Shown here: positions 1 to 11,267 of the stretch, one piece after another
Position numbering within the stretch: the first letter of the stretch is position 1
Layout of the letters: every line of letters begins with the position of its first letter
Source: Sphaerulina vaccinii
Taxonomy: Eukaryota; Ascomycota; Dothideomycetes; Mycosphaerellales; Mycosphaerellaceae
Length of the DNA: 64,000 nucleotides
NCBI GenBank assembly: GCA_022570795.1
Contig: JAKUDP010000023.1
Span: 558,001 to 622,000, forward strand
Direction: 5' to 3'
Notes under the pieces: generated by a model
The model's database searches: none
The model's input: only the letters and a program-made list of their open reading frames with translations
What the model was told of the DNA's origin: nothing
Position numbers and translations under genes: made by a program

Positions 1-72
1 CCTGCTGCGGAGATGAAGAAGGTGATTGAGAAGGCTGAGAGGAGGTATTTTGAGAAGTTGGGAGGCGCTTAA
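1..72 (+). CDS. C-terminal end of a gene that starts before the window
   Basis: An open frame runs from base 1 to a TAA at 70-72 and gives 23 residues ending in YFEKLGGA. It is charged and looks helical (EMKKVIEKAERRY). The frame is open from the window edge, and G+C and codon use resemble the real genes nearby. Too little is present to name a family, and I do not assign a function. Confidence 0.55.
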   Translation, partial: PAAEMKKVIEKAERRYFEKLGGA

Positions 73-303
73 GTCTGGGTTTGGTGCACTATGGGAGCCC
101 GGGAGCGTCTCGAAGCATTTCGGTCCACGTGGCACATAGGGAAGTATATGTCCTCACTTAAAATCTCCTCATTGACTCACTCTCACTGTACTTAAGAAGA
201 GGTGTTCTAGCACTTCTCCTTTCTCTCACCACTCACATACCGACCGAGCACATCGATTCGATATCATTACAACAAACACAACACAACGACACATCAGAGA
301 AGC

Positions 304-837
304 ATGTCACTACCATACAACATGTCTACCTCTTATCAAGCCACAGTCTTTCCTGACGAAGCCGAGTCCTGCAGGACCTTTCAAGACTATAAGAAAGCCA
401 ACAAGAAAGTGGACGATTGGCTCATTGAACAAGCTGGCCAGATCAAGCACAATGTAGTCCCACACCCGATATACGGTGGAATCAGGCCAAAGGACCTGGT
501 ACCAACTGCCAAAGCTATCAAAGCTCACAACATCGACGCTCCAGCGGACATCATTGACTGTGCCATCAAGGCGATACGTGGACGGTATGACGCCTTCTAC
601 AGGGCTAACAGAGAAGGAGGAGGAGGACCCGATATTGGCCATAACTACTATCTGGACCAGTTCGAGAAAGCATATGCTATATTGACGGAGAAGAAGCATG
701 CTTCCACTCCCGTGGTATTAACCATGCCACTCAACGCCGCCGCCCCTCCGTTTCGGCCCTCATTCATCATTTCGGAGAACTGCAGACCGGTGGCTTCTCT
801 CGCCTACACCGTCTACGCCACCTTCCCGGCCGCTTGA
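304..837 (+). CDS. Short DUF6604-like protein, probably a truncated or decayed family member
   Basis: Single-exon ORF of 177 residues. Residues about 26-130 follow the pattern I associate with fungal DUF6604: FQDYKKANKKVDDWL near the start, then RPKDLVPTAKAI, a P-containing helix with AIKAIRGRYDAFYRAN, and a final GHNYYLDQFEKAYAIL. In the family this module sits at the N-terminus of proteins of several hundred residues. Here it is followed by only about 45 residues of low-complexity, proline- and alanine-rich sequence before the stop, and then by hairpins and tandem repeats. That suggests the gene lost its 3' part or that the repeats replaced it. Function of the domain is unknown. The start at 304 is the first ATG; a second in-frame ATG lies at 322 (codon 7). 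The family call comes from pattern memory only. Confidence 0.55.
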   Translation: MSLPYNMSTSYQATVFPDEAESCRTFQDYKKANKKVDDWLIEQAGQIKHNVVPHPIYGGIRPKDLVPTAKAIKAHNIDAPADIIDCAIKAIRGRYDAFYRANREGGGGPDIGHNYYLDQFEKAYAILTEKKHASTPVVLTMPLNAAAPPFRPSFIISENCRPVASLAYTVYATFPAA

Positions 838-865
838 ACCCTCTGCCCGTCTCCTGGACGGCCTG

Positions 866-1054
866 GAGATAGTAAGTGTTATAACACTCACTATCTCTGG
901 GGCCTCGGCTCTTCGTCCGAAGAGTCGAGGTTGCCACTAGTCGATGGGCTCCCTTAGCTGGAGCCCGCTTCTAGAGGCGACACCTCAGCTAACCAAGTCT
1001 CAACAAGTCATGAGTGAACTCGATAGCACCATAGGTGTGCTCAGAGGCCTATGG
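866..1054. repeat. Cluster of four hairpins downstream of the DUF6604-like ORF
   Basis: Four inverted repeats lie within 190 bp. 866-897 is a 32-bp near-perfect palindrome (16-bp arms, one G-T type mismatch, no loop). 903-914 pairs with 919-930 around a 4-base loop, with one wobble. 946-952 pairs with 960-966 around a 7-base loop. 1029-1035 pairs with 1048-1054. All arms were read directly. They begin only 28 bp after the stop of the upstream ORF, so one could act as an RNA 3' structure, but the number of them is unusual. Confidence 0.7.
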
Positions 1055-1510
1055 TTGTCAACTGAAACTCAGAGAGACACAGCACAGCTCTACTGACATG
1101 GCCGTTATTCTATGCCTCCACCGCAACTATCTCTGAGAACGTGCTCAGACTTGGCTAGCACCGCAGCCGTACTCACGATGTCGCGGTGATCGTCCGAGAC
1201 TCAGAGCGACACGGGTCACGTCACTCGTTCACTGTATATGCTATCGGATCGTGATAGCACCAGATCTATGCTCAGGATGTCGCATTGGTCGTCCGAGACT
1301 TAGAGCAACACTGGTCATATCGACTAGTTCTCTGAGAACGTGCTCAGACTTGGCTAGCACCACAGCTACGCTCAGGATGTCGTGGTGATTGTCCGAGATT
1401 CAGAGCGACACTGGTCACGTCACTCGTTCTCTGTATACGCTCTCGGATCGTAATGGCGTCAGAGCCACGCTCAGGATGTCGTGGTGATCGTCCGAGACTC
1501 AGAGCGACAG
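1021..1510. repeat. Tandem repeat of about 99 bp, four clear units plus one degenerate
   Basis: The marker CTCA(C/G)GATGTCG recurs at about 1172, 1271, 1371 and 1469, giving steps of 99, 100 and 98 bp. Alternate units are more alike (for example TCTCTGAGAACGTGCTCAG at about 1130 and 1329), so there is also a 198-bp higher-order period. A weaker fifth copy starts near 1021 (GATAGCACC ... ACTCAGAGAGACAC). No long ORF crosses it. The array ends about 90 bp before the 3' end of the GH16 gene on the other strand. Confidence 0.8.
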
Positions 1511-1599
1511 CGATGATCGGGAATTCTACAAGATCAAGTCAACACATTGCTCCATATCTTACATAACTAAGTACATCGCATCAAATCTTCTACCCTACT

Positions 1600-4500
1600 C
1601 TACCCCTTGGAAGCGGGTCTCGCAAGTGGCCTTGCAGCAGGCACAGGCATGAGATCACCCAGATCGAAGTCTCTCTTATTCTTCCTCGTCGGCACCTGTC
1701 CCTTCAAATAGTTCGTAGGATATTGTCGACATGTATCCGTCGAACTTGCGCTCAAAGGCGTAACGACTTGAGTCACAGTGACAACGCCACCTCCCCCGCC
1801 GCCGCCTGCTGTAACGGTGACCTGAAGTATATGTTAGCCAATGTTCTCAGGTGAGGTTGATTGAAATGTTGACCTACCACGCCTCCTCCTGTGCCACCAG
1901 CGCCACTGGCAGTAACAGTCGGTCCGGCTTGCGTCACAGTAGCTGTTCCGCCCGTTACTGTATTTTGTACAGTTCGCTCGATGACCGAGGTAACGAGAGA
2001 TGTCCCTCCAGGCGCTGTGCTGACTATCGTTTCTCGATACGTGGTGCCAGGCTGTGTGTTCGTTACGGTAGCTCCATATGAGGTGCGAACAATCGTGACG
2101 ACAGATGTACCGCCAGGAGCAGTGCTAACGATTGTCTCGCGATATGTAGTTCCAGGTTGAACGCCTAAAGTAAAAGATCAGTAAGATGTCGCGACTTGAG
2201 AATGTTGTTGTACTTACTCGTAACAGTATTCTGAATCGTCTCCCGAACAGTCGTGGGCTGAATGCTTATCATTGTTGTTGTGACAGTACTGTAAGCCACC
2301 GAGATGACTGTCGTGACGCCGTATACCGAAGTATAGGTGATGCCGTTCGATACGCTGACTGAATATGCCGTTAAGACGCCATATATAGTTGAGCCAGGAA
2401 CGTACTGTGTTGGGCCAGGACCAGTGCCAGGTCTACAGAAGCATCAAGTTAGCAAAGATATCATCATCTACGATACGAACAGAGAATGACTGACCCATCT
2501 CCTGGCGCTGTTGAAACAAGATACGACGTTGGCCCAGCACCAGTTCCACCAGCCGAGCCTGGTCCAGTCGCAGTCACCACGTCGACTGCCCTCTTGATAA
2601 GTCGTCCACTCCAAATACCAGGCGAAGAGCCAATAACGTCTCCATCTGTCAAGAAGCAGTTTCCAATAGTCGTAGCATTGTTGTAGTTGATGCCACCACA
2701 ATCTGGCAATGTCGGGTCTCCCTTGAATTTGTTGTAATTATCGCATTGGGTCATGCAGTCCAAGAAACTACGTTGATCAGAGGTCTCGATTACTTCGCCC
2801 TCGAACGCGGCGTCGCAGACAATGATGTATACTTGTCCATTGTCGTCAATGTAGCTTTGTCCTGCGTTGTATGGACATCGAGGAGGATTGCTTGCACCTC
2901 CTGACACGGTTACTGTAGGGGCTGAGCCAGTGAGCGAGGGGTTGATACCATTTCCAGGACCGGTTGGAGTTAGCGAAGGGTTGGTCAGGGTCGGGTTGAT
3001 ACCGTTTCCAGGACCAGTAGGAGTTAGTGAAGGGTTGGCCAAGGTCGGGTTGATACCAGTTCCGGGGCTGTCACGATGTTAGCAAGAGTTCCTCAGATCT
3101 GGAGTGAGCGGTCAAGCTTACTTCGTGTTCGGCAGAGATAGAGTAGTGGTGACAGTCGAAGCCACGACTCCAGGTCTAGATCATGTCAGTAAAGATTCAC
3201 CAGAATCAGAGATGAGAGATATTAGTTACCCGTTTCCACCACCTCCTCCTCCTGACCCGCCTCCGCCTCCGCCAACATAGGTCGGAACCTGAGTAACAAC
3301 GATTCCCCTAGTAACAGTACTAACTTGTCCATTCGGCGCCGTGGTCGTAAAGGTCGTAGTATAAGTACTCAACACAGTAGTAGGCACGAAAACCGTAGTA
3401 GGGATATAAGAAACCACAGTAGATATCTCAACGCCATACCCGCTGCACAGCTTATCCGCGAAATCGTAGATCGCTTGCACAGTAGCGGCAGTGCAACCCC
3501 TCTGTACGCAGGACACGATAGGGTCGAGATATGGTTTGTTTGTGCAAATGCACTTCACATCTTGTGGATCACAACCTCCATAGCCGAAGACACAGCCTTC
3601 AGCACATGTGGGTAGATCAGTGATTGATGGCACGGCCGGATGGGTCGTTTGCGATGCCACAACAGCTGTGGAACTTGCTGGTGGAGGAGGAAGCGTTGTT
3701 GGCACCACTGTATAAGAAATCGAGCTTCCAGCAGAATTTGTGGTCGTGATGACGACTTGTCCAGGCTGAGACGTGCTTCCTCCGATTATTACATATCCTG
3801 GGTTGGCGCAGATTTCTCCTGGTACGCACGTCGTCATGGTATATGTGGTGAAGATTGTCGTGTAGCCTGTTCCAGAGATGATGCGAGGACATGTGCCAGG
3901 GACGCGTGTAGTTAGGACGTTCGGGATGCCAACTATTGGTCTGCTTGACATTGAGATCAGACCAGAAGATCCAGAAGTTGACATGCTACCAAGTACTGGA
4001 GGAGTTGTCGATGGTCCAGAGATTGGGGAAGAGACCGGAGGAGTCGAAGTAGGACTTGTAGCGCAATTCTGCGTAACAATAGGCGTTACACCACAAGTGA
4101 AGCAGACTTGTAAGTCACAACCATAGGAAGATGCAGTAGGTGTCACGACATAGAAAGTCGAAGAAGAAGATGACGTGAGAGTCCCACCAGGAGGTAAAGT
4201 CGAGGTAACGGTCACAACAGACAAGCTCGAAGGCGTGACGGTGACAGTGGAACCAGGAGTGTAAGTTATAGTCCCAGAGTTCGAGACTGTCGTCGTGACG
4301 GCTTGAACCAGAGATGTTGCTGTTCCAATCGCAGAGGCTGGCGAAGATGAAGCAGGGACAACGTATGTTGGCGGGTTGTCGGTATCAGGCACGGCAGCAG
4401 CTCCAACAGCTCCAGGCAAAGCATATGTGCCAGTAACATCACTGAAGAGAGTGCAATTGTTCGGAGGCTCGAATTGAGCGGCCTCGCAGCCGGCAGTAGC

Positions 4501-7356
4501 ATCACAAGTAGCCTGGCATGAAGCGAAGTTTGCCACGTTGACTCGCTTAGATAGGACCAAAGCATCTCTCTTTTGTGAATCCGTGACGTTGACGACAGTA
4601 ACCTGATCGTCTGGAATCGTGGTGCCAATGTACCCAGTGCCGCATTGAATTGCGTATGTGTTGCTGCTCGACGATGAGCAGTATGAATCGGCATCAGCTA
4701 AAGCACCACACGCATCGTCGTAAGTTGCTGGACAGGCCGATTGGGGCGAAGCAGAGGGTGTGCTGTCGGCGCTGCTAGTGACGGATGCTGTCGAACTGTA
4801 TGTTATGTCCTCCGATACTGCGGTAGCAAATGATGGTATCAATGGGGAAATTATGATCGGACCGCCGTTGCTGGCCGTATAGACGCTGGTCACTGGATAT
4901 GTCGAGCTGTATGTGACGCCGTCTGAGGTGTATTCTGAAACAGCTGTCGTCATGATAGTCGAGTCTGGAGTAGAGCTGGCAGCCTGGCTCATAACAACAG
5001 AGGTGACTGGGATGGTCGAGCTGTATGTTGTTCCATCAGAGGACCATTGAGAAATGGAGGTCGACACAATAGTGACAGGTACCGAGCTAAGAATTGGCGT
5101 GGAGTTGATTACGGGCGCACTCGGAGTCGTGGCGATCGCCACGGGAAATGCTGAGCTGTACGTGCTTCCAGCTGAAGACCAGGTGGAGTAGGCAGTAGAC
5201 ACAAAGGTGACCAACGCGGGAGAGGACGAGGAAGCAGATGGCGACACGCTCGAAACCGTAGTGACAGGCCAAACAGACGTGTAAGTTGTTCCCGAAGAAA
5301 CCCAGGTGGAGCTTGCAGTGAGCACCACGCTGCTTGGTACCAGAGGTGTAGTTGCGAATATAGGTCCAGGAGCCGAAGAAGACGAAGGCGTCGGGAAGAA
5401 GTCTGGAATGGCGAATTGCGTTGATGAACTTGATGAGCTCTTCGCAGTCGAAGAGAATGCACTTGGGATCGAAAGGCTACTGCTGGAGCTGCGGCTTATC
5501 GCGCCGGGCCCAGTGCTCACACCCAAGCTTGAGCTTGAGCTTGAACGCAACGGGCTCGAGCTCGATATCGGACTCGATGTGGTAGTCGTAGTAGTAGTCC
5601 TCGTCGTCGGCTGCATAGTACTGACCCAGCTCGGCGTACAACTCCTAATCGTGCTGGCAGGCAACGCTCTCGTTGTAGTGCCGTAATACTGCGCAACAAC
5701 GGCCGCTACGATAGCAGCCGCGGCAGGCTTGAAGCTATCAGACCCAGTCGAGGGTGCTTTGAGATAGCAGAAGTTTCCAGTCCACGCCCAGGAAATGCAG
5801 GTGCCGTTGGTGCCGCTCGAGCAACGCTCAAAGCAAATATTGAACGACGCGGCAAAGAAATTGACAGTGAAGCCAGCCGCTGCAGTATCGTTTCCGCAGC
5901 CAAGGATATAGTTCACTCCGCAGTTGTCTTGGACAATCTGCCCGTTGTTCGCTGGACAGGCGAAGTTTGGAGAACCGTTGGCTGTCGTTGCTGCTGCTGA
6001 GCCTCCAGAGGTTGTTAAGGAAGGAGAACTGATCATGGCCGCTTGTGCGCTGGACGACGATGAAGCTGTTGCAGAAGAGATAGGTCCAGTATAAGGCGGA
6101 TTTGAAGGCAACCCTGTCGTTGTGGCTCCCATTCCAATATTGATTGTGTTGGAGGATGCGACAGGCGAGACAGAGACTGTCGAAAGGCTGGTGGAATAAG
6201 AGGCAGTGTTTGCCACGCCAGCAGGCATCTGGTATACCTGGATCCTGTTGATTTCCCAGAAAGCCTCTGTCAAGTTCTGCGGATAACCTCCAACATATGC
6301 CGCGCAGCGGTTGTTAGGAGTATCCGAAGTGGTCTTGGTCACATTCTGTGGGCAGGATGGATACTGGCTTGTATACACTCCTCCAGCATAATCACCACAA
6401 AAGTCGATATTGATGATGATGGACATATTTGCAAAGTGTTGATCAATGTTGCAGGAGCCTTGTTGGTTGACTGCTGGTGTGCCGAAAGTGCTGGGATCAG
6501 GTATGCCACCATCTCCAATGCCTGGCGGCTCGGATCCTCGAGGAAACCACCAATGCTTGATGTAGTTTGATGTCCACTCAGTGGCATATGTGCCACCTGC
6601 GTTGTCGTTGAAAGGTTGGCCATAGTTATTTGGGTTGGCTGTCAAGTTGGTGAGCTTCGAGCCGCAGCCAGAGTTACCATTGACGTCCTTGTTGCAATCG
6701 GTATTGGACAGTATTCCAGTCTGACCGCTGCCAGCGACGCTGCAATTGGCGGAGGTGTGGAGCGCTATTCCGTTGTATGGTGATGTGTTCACGCCTTCGA
6801 TGATATCTTTACGCATGTCAGCAAGATCCTTTTTTATGCACTGGCTACGCATTCACTCACCAATCTCGCCATTCTTAGGCCAGCCTGGACCAAGAAGCCA
6901 GTAAGCAGGCCACGTTCCACAGCCAGTCGGAACATGCAGAGCATCGAATATGAACAAGCCATGCGTGTAGGTGTTCAAACTCTCGATGCGCACACTCGGC
7001 CTGCCCGGAGCAAAATAATTGGTTTGAGCGTTGTACGCTGGTGGCCAAAGGTTGGTCGTGTCAGGTTTGATCTTTGCTGTCCCAACATCTGTCACAGATA
7101 CGAAGCCATTGGAGTTCGCTACACTTTTGTTGACATATTTCACATGCCCATTCGTAGGATCGTATGAGTTGTAGAAGGAGAATTTGTCGAAGAAGTTGGG
7201 GTTGAGTTCTGGGTTGTAATCGTCAACCAGTTGGTAGGCGGCTGCTGCTGGAGCTCCAGATCCGCCGTAGAAAGCGCCTCCGGGCGCCCATTGTGCTACT
7301 GCGATATGAGGGAGGAGGATGAGAGCAGTCCTCGAAACGAGCGGCGAGGACCGCAT
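1600..7356 (-). CDS. Secreted GH16 beta-glucanase fused to apple/PAN-like, Ser/Thr-rich and CFEM domains
   Basis: Seven exons on the minus strand: 7356-6861, 6806-3230, 3175-3122, 3067-2495, 2432-2218, 2164-1878, 1821-1600. They sum to 5,424 bases, or 1,807 residues. Residues 1-21 form a signal peptide ending AVA-QW. Residues about 30-360 are a GH16 (laminarinase/mixed-linked glucanase type) domain; the catalytic E164-I-D166-I-I-E169 motif is restored exactly when the 54-bp first intron is removed. Next come a Cys-rich apple/PAN-like segment (about 448-515), long Ser/Thr tracts with four repeats of the S-W/Y-x-S-x-G-x-T-Y-S-S type, a second Cys-rich segment, a CFEM-like domain with eight cysteines (about 1205-1275, CAEGC ... 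CICTNKPY ... CVQRGC), a poly-Gly linker, an 18-residue repeat (54 bp, 2941-3066), and a third Cys-rich segment (RCPYNAG ... GNCFLTDG). The C-terminus is polar with no hydrophobic GPI signal, so the protein is probably secreted or wall-bound rather than GPI-anchored. GH16 enzymes cut beta-1,3 or mixed beta-glucans; CFEM domains bind haem or sit in cell walls. The substrate is inferred. Confidence 0.85.
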
Positions 7357-7994
7357 TGTGAGTAATGGCTGCCTTCGCAGAGCCCGACACGCGTTCAAGA
7401 GATGGCACAAGATAGCATCAACGCTACTGTCAGAGTGCGGAGAGGGCCAGAGACCGAAGCTGAACACAGGGAACGTGTTGTTGACGATGCAGACTTACCT
7501 TTTGCATTCCTCACCAGCCCACGGTTGAGGTGCATGATACCTGCATTCCCCAACTTCGCGTAGGCGATATGAGAATGCCACATGGCGGGAACTTCAGTTT
7601 TGAGCCCAGACGGATATTGTAGAACTTGTCGTTGAAATTGTGCTTGTCATTCTGGTTGAGATGCCTCACCGCGAGGCGGCATCCTCAGGGCGGCATCATC
7701 ATGAAGAGCAGCAGCGGTACGTTGCTGCGTGTACGGCACTCCATGATATCCGTTTGACCTGGAAAGCCCAAAGGGGAGTCTTGATACGAGTAATGCTGTT
7801 GGATGTCTGATGGTGAAGGACAATGGACAGTTGGAGAGTGAGTGAGTGTTACGCGTGAGATCGTGTTTGGTCTCGCGCCAAGACCTGGGATCGTCAGGTA
7901 GTCACTTTGAATAGACTCGACGTTTACTGCACTTCATATTGACCAGACATCATGCACTTCTTGCAGTAAAAAGCAATATACCGTATCAGGAATC
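7357..7994. promoter_or_regulatory. Divergent intergenic region between the GH16 gene and CDC26
   Basis: 638 bp separate the two start codons and must hold both promoters. I see no clear gene or strong repeat. The overlapping short frames on both strands look like chance. Confidence 0.5.
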
Positions 7995-8219
7995 ATGCTC
8001 TCCCGACCACCAACCAAGCTGGGCCTCACAGTGGACGACATCGCCGACTACGAACGCAGAAAGGCCCATCGAGACGCGCTCAAGCAGCAGGAAGAAGAAC
8101 AGCAACAGAACGCCGATCGATATGGCGAGGCAGCAGAAGAGACTCCAGCCGCGCAGGCAAAGTCGAAGGCGAAGATGACACGCGAGCAGCGTATCGGACT
8201 GGGTCCTGCAAGAGGATGA
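7995..8219 (+). CDS. CDC26: Anaphase-promoting complex subunit CDC26
   Basis: Single exon, 74 residues. The N-terminus MLSRPPTKLGLTVDDIADYE matches the conserved CDC26 start (M-L-R-R-x-P-T-x-L-x-L-x-x-x-D-I-x-x-Y/F-E), the stretch that inserts into the TPR groove of the CDC16/APC6 subunit. A charged Gln/Glu-rich helix follows (about 25-50), and the end KMTREQRIGLGPARG matches the fungal R-E-x-R-I-G-L tail. Size fits the family (about 60-110 residues). The protein stabilises the TPR lobe of the APC/C ubiquitin ligase. It lies between two glucanase genes with no functional link to them. Confidence 0.85.
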   Translation: MLSRPPTKLGLTVDDIADYERRKAHRDALKQQEEEQQQNADRYGEAAEETPAAQAKSKAKMTREQRIGLGPARG

Positions 8220-8618
8220 CCTCCCTCCAAGTCCAGCATACATACTGGTATATATTCTCTCCGAAGAATAGCATCAACCACGCTAACAGATCATCAGTAG
8301 ATATGACATTGCACCGAGGCAAGCAAATTGGAGCTCTCTTGTGCAGTTCATGTCTTGAATCGATAGCGAGGACCCAGTATTTGGACAGGAAAAGCCTCCT
8401 TGCTGCATAAGCGAGCTTCGAGAACACCACGATGAAATTTGTAGTAGCATTCCAACGCGAGGGTGGCCATAACATTGCCCCAGGAGACCACGCCTGGCAT
8501 TGCCAATGGTTTGGCTGGGGAGACGCGAGCTGCGAGAGCGTCTCTCATGCTTCGTCGTGCTTAGACTTTACCATGCACTAGCAGCTCTACAAGATCATAC
8601 ATGCTGTGATTCGACGAC
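8220..8618. other. Intergenic, CDC26 3' end to GH55 start
   Basis: 399 bp with no supported gene; it should hold the CDC26 terminator and the GH55 promoter. No distinctive motif seen. Confidence 0.4.
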
Positions 8619-11267
8619 ATGGCGACCAAAAGTCTTGGATTGAGTCTTGCCACTCTACTTATTCTCTTCTCCGTCACTTTCCTACGAACGGCATACGCCT
8701 CCGAGAACAATTTCGATGTGCCACTATCAGGCCTGGAGCTCAAGCTCGATCTGGACGATGAAGGAATTCCAGTTGGTCCAAGAGGACAGACGTATGAGCT
8801 GAATGAACAGAGCGCACCAGAGCATACGCACATGCACGAGAAGCGCTCATATGGATCAGGCCAGCCTTACTGGTATTCACAAATTAAGCGTCAGGGCAGG
8901 CCGGCTTATGGCAACAATGCAACATACGTGATTTGGAGAAACGTTATCGACTACGGAGCAAAGGGAGATGGCAGCACAGATGATACTGCGGCATTCAACG
9001 CCGCCATTGCAGATGGAAATCGCTGCGGCTTCTATGGGACAGGAGACCCAAGAAACTGCGACAGTCAAACCACCACGCCCGCTATTGTCTGGGTTCCAGG
9101 AGGCAGAACGTACATGATCTCGGCACCAGTCATTATGTGGTACTACACTCACATGATCGGCGATGCCAATAATCTCCCTATCCTGAAGGCCACTGCAAAC
9201 TTTGCAGGCATTGGCATCTTGGACGCCGATCCATACATTGTCTACCAAGATCAATGGTATCAGAATCAGAACAACTTTTGGCGAAACGTTCGCAACTTCG
9301 TCTTGGACACAACACTTGTGCCCAAGACTGTACAGATGCACGGAATCCATTGGCAAGTCGCTCAGGCCTCCAGTATCATGAACTGCGTGTTCATCTGTTC
9401 TCAAGAAGCTGGCAACAAGCACATCGGCGTGTTCATGGACAATGGATCGTCACTGTTCATGGAGGACCTCATCTTCGTAGGCGGCTTGTATGGTGCCTTC
9501 TTCGGCAATCAGCAATTCAATGTCAGGAACCTGACCTTCACGAGCTGTGACACGGGCCTATTCCAGAACTGGGGCTGGGTCTGGAGTTATAAGAGTCTGT
9601 CCTTCAATCAAATGCAGGATTGGTCTAGACATGAGTCAAGGTGCCGACAAGCCTGCCGTGGGATCGATCGTTGTGACCGACTCCGAGTTCAACAACTGTA
9701 ACTTCGGCATTATCACATCGTTCTCATCGAACTCGACACCGACCTCCTCTGCCACAATGGTCCTCGACAATGTCCTCTTCACTAACACCAATCCTGCAAT
9801 CGCATTCCCAAACAATACCGTCATTGTGCCAGGCAATCAACGAATTGCTACATACATTCAGGGTAACGTATACAATGCATACGACGCTCAACAACAAGTG
9901 GGTGATCGCAGATGCTATGAGCCCACCGCCAACCAAACACGCATTCAGCAAGTCGTCGGGCAACCCGTCAAGAGTCCAAGCCTATTGAACAGCAATGGCA
10001 AGTTCTACGAACGCAGTAAGCCACAGTACGAAGGCGTCCCTGTCGCGAACTTCAAATCCATACTGGATTACTGCTGCGCTGGGGCCGCGACATGCCCGTA
10101 CAACGATGGCGTGACCGATGCTACCAACTGTGTTCAAACATACCTCAACTACATTGAATCCTGCCAGCCTTCCGGCTGTATCGGATTCGTCGACCACGGA
10201 GCATATGTCATACGCAGCACAATTCAAGTCCCAGTGAACGTCAAGCTACAAGGAGAAGTCTGGCCACTATTCATGTTCACCGGAACGAACTTCCAGGATC
10301 AATTCAACCCCGTACCGGGTTTTCGAGTCGGCACAGGAGCAGCTGGTGAGAGGGGTACTGCAGAAATTGTCGAAATCCTATTCGAAACTATCGGTCCAAC
10401 ACCCGGTCTCGTACTCCTAGAATGGAATCTTGCCTGCACAGCTCCTACAACTTGTGGAATGTGGGACACACATTTCCGCATCGGCGGCAGCAACGGTACT
10501 CAGCTACAAAACGACAACTGCATCAAGAATCCAACACGATCCCATGGTGCTGCGACACAATGCTGGGCTGCGTTTTTGGCATGGCATATCACAGCTAGTG
10601 CGAAGAATGCTTTGTTCTCGCATAACTGGGTCTGGATCGCTGATCACGAATTGGATAAAGCTGGGAAAGATCAGATTGATATCTATAACGGACGAGGGAT
10701 TCTCGTGGAATCTCAGGGACCGATCTGGATGTATGGTTCTTCGTCCGAACACTCACAGTTGTATAACTATCAGTTCTCCGGAGCCTCAAACATCTACGCA
10801 TCACTTCTGCAGTCGGAAACAGCGTACGTTCATCCCCTCCTTCCCCAAACTCCCTCATCTTCCTTTATTTTTGCTAATCGTGGAGTAGATACATGCAAGC
10901 CAACCCCAACAGTCTCTCATCCTTCACCCCTCAAGGCGGCGCCCCCTGGCACGACCCAACCTTCGCAGACTGTTTCCTACCCTCTTGCAAAAAGACCATC
11001 GCAGTCAGAATTTTCAACTCAACGTACATCTACAACTACGGTGCAGGTCTCTACTCCTTCTTCGAAAATTACGCTTCAGGCTGTATTCTCACTTCTGACT
11101 GCGATCAATATCGCGTACACATAGACCAGAGCGAGGGCATCTATATGTATGCACTCTCATCGATTGCAGCAAATTACATGATCTACATTGATGGAGAACC
11201 TCTTGTGGTTTCTACGGACAATTTGGCTACGTTTGCGAGTACGATTGGAGGGTTTTTTTATCCTTGA
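8619..11267 (+). CDS. GH55 exo-beta-1,3-glucanase, with an apparent one-base frameshift
   Basis: Secreted beta-1,3-glucan exohydrolase of the GH55 double beta-helix family. Residues 1-27 form a signal peptide (MATKSLGLSLATLLILFSV ... AYA). The first repeat opens with the family hallmark VIDYGAKGDGSTDDTAAFN; the second half has DYCCAGAATCPY, AWHITASAKNALFSHNWVWIADH and GSSSEHSQLYNYQF. In the last motif the Glu before His corresponds, from memory of family structures, to the catalytic acid. A 65-bp intron lies at 10824-10888, joining SETA to YMQAN. Length of about 875 residues is slightly above the usual 750-850. The frame changes near 9609-9614: the upstream frame reads SLSFNQ and the downstream frame resumes at CRIGLDMSQG, as in homologues, with one extra A in AATCAAATGCAGG. 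No GT-AG intron can explain it. Either the gene is newly broken or the base is a sequencing error; everything else is intact. Confidence 0.85.

Noticed and set aside
1021..1510. CRISPR-like array
   Set aside because: Units are contiguous and diverged, without constant repeat plus unique spacer pattern, and the host is a eukaryote.
3226..6852. Many plus-strand frames inside the GH16 gene (for example 5306-5686)
   Set aside because: They are antisense to a Ser/Thr-rich coding exon with strong codon bias and show no family resemblance.
9547..9701. A small intron to explain the GH55 frame change
   Set aside because: The conserved family sequence is continuous through the break; any GT-AG pair would be about 40 bp and would delete conserved residues.
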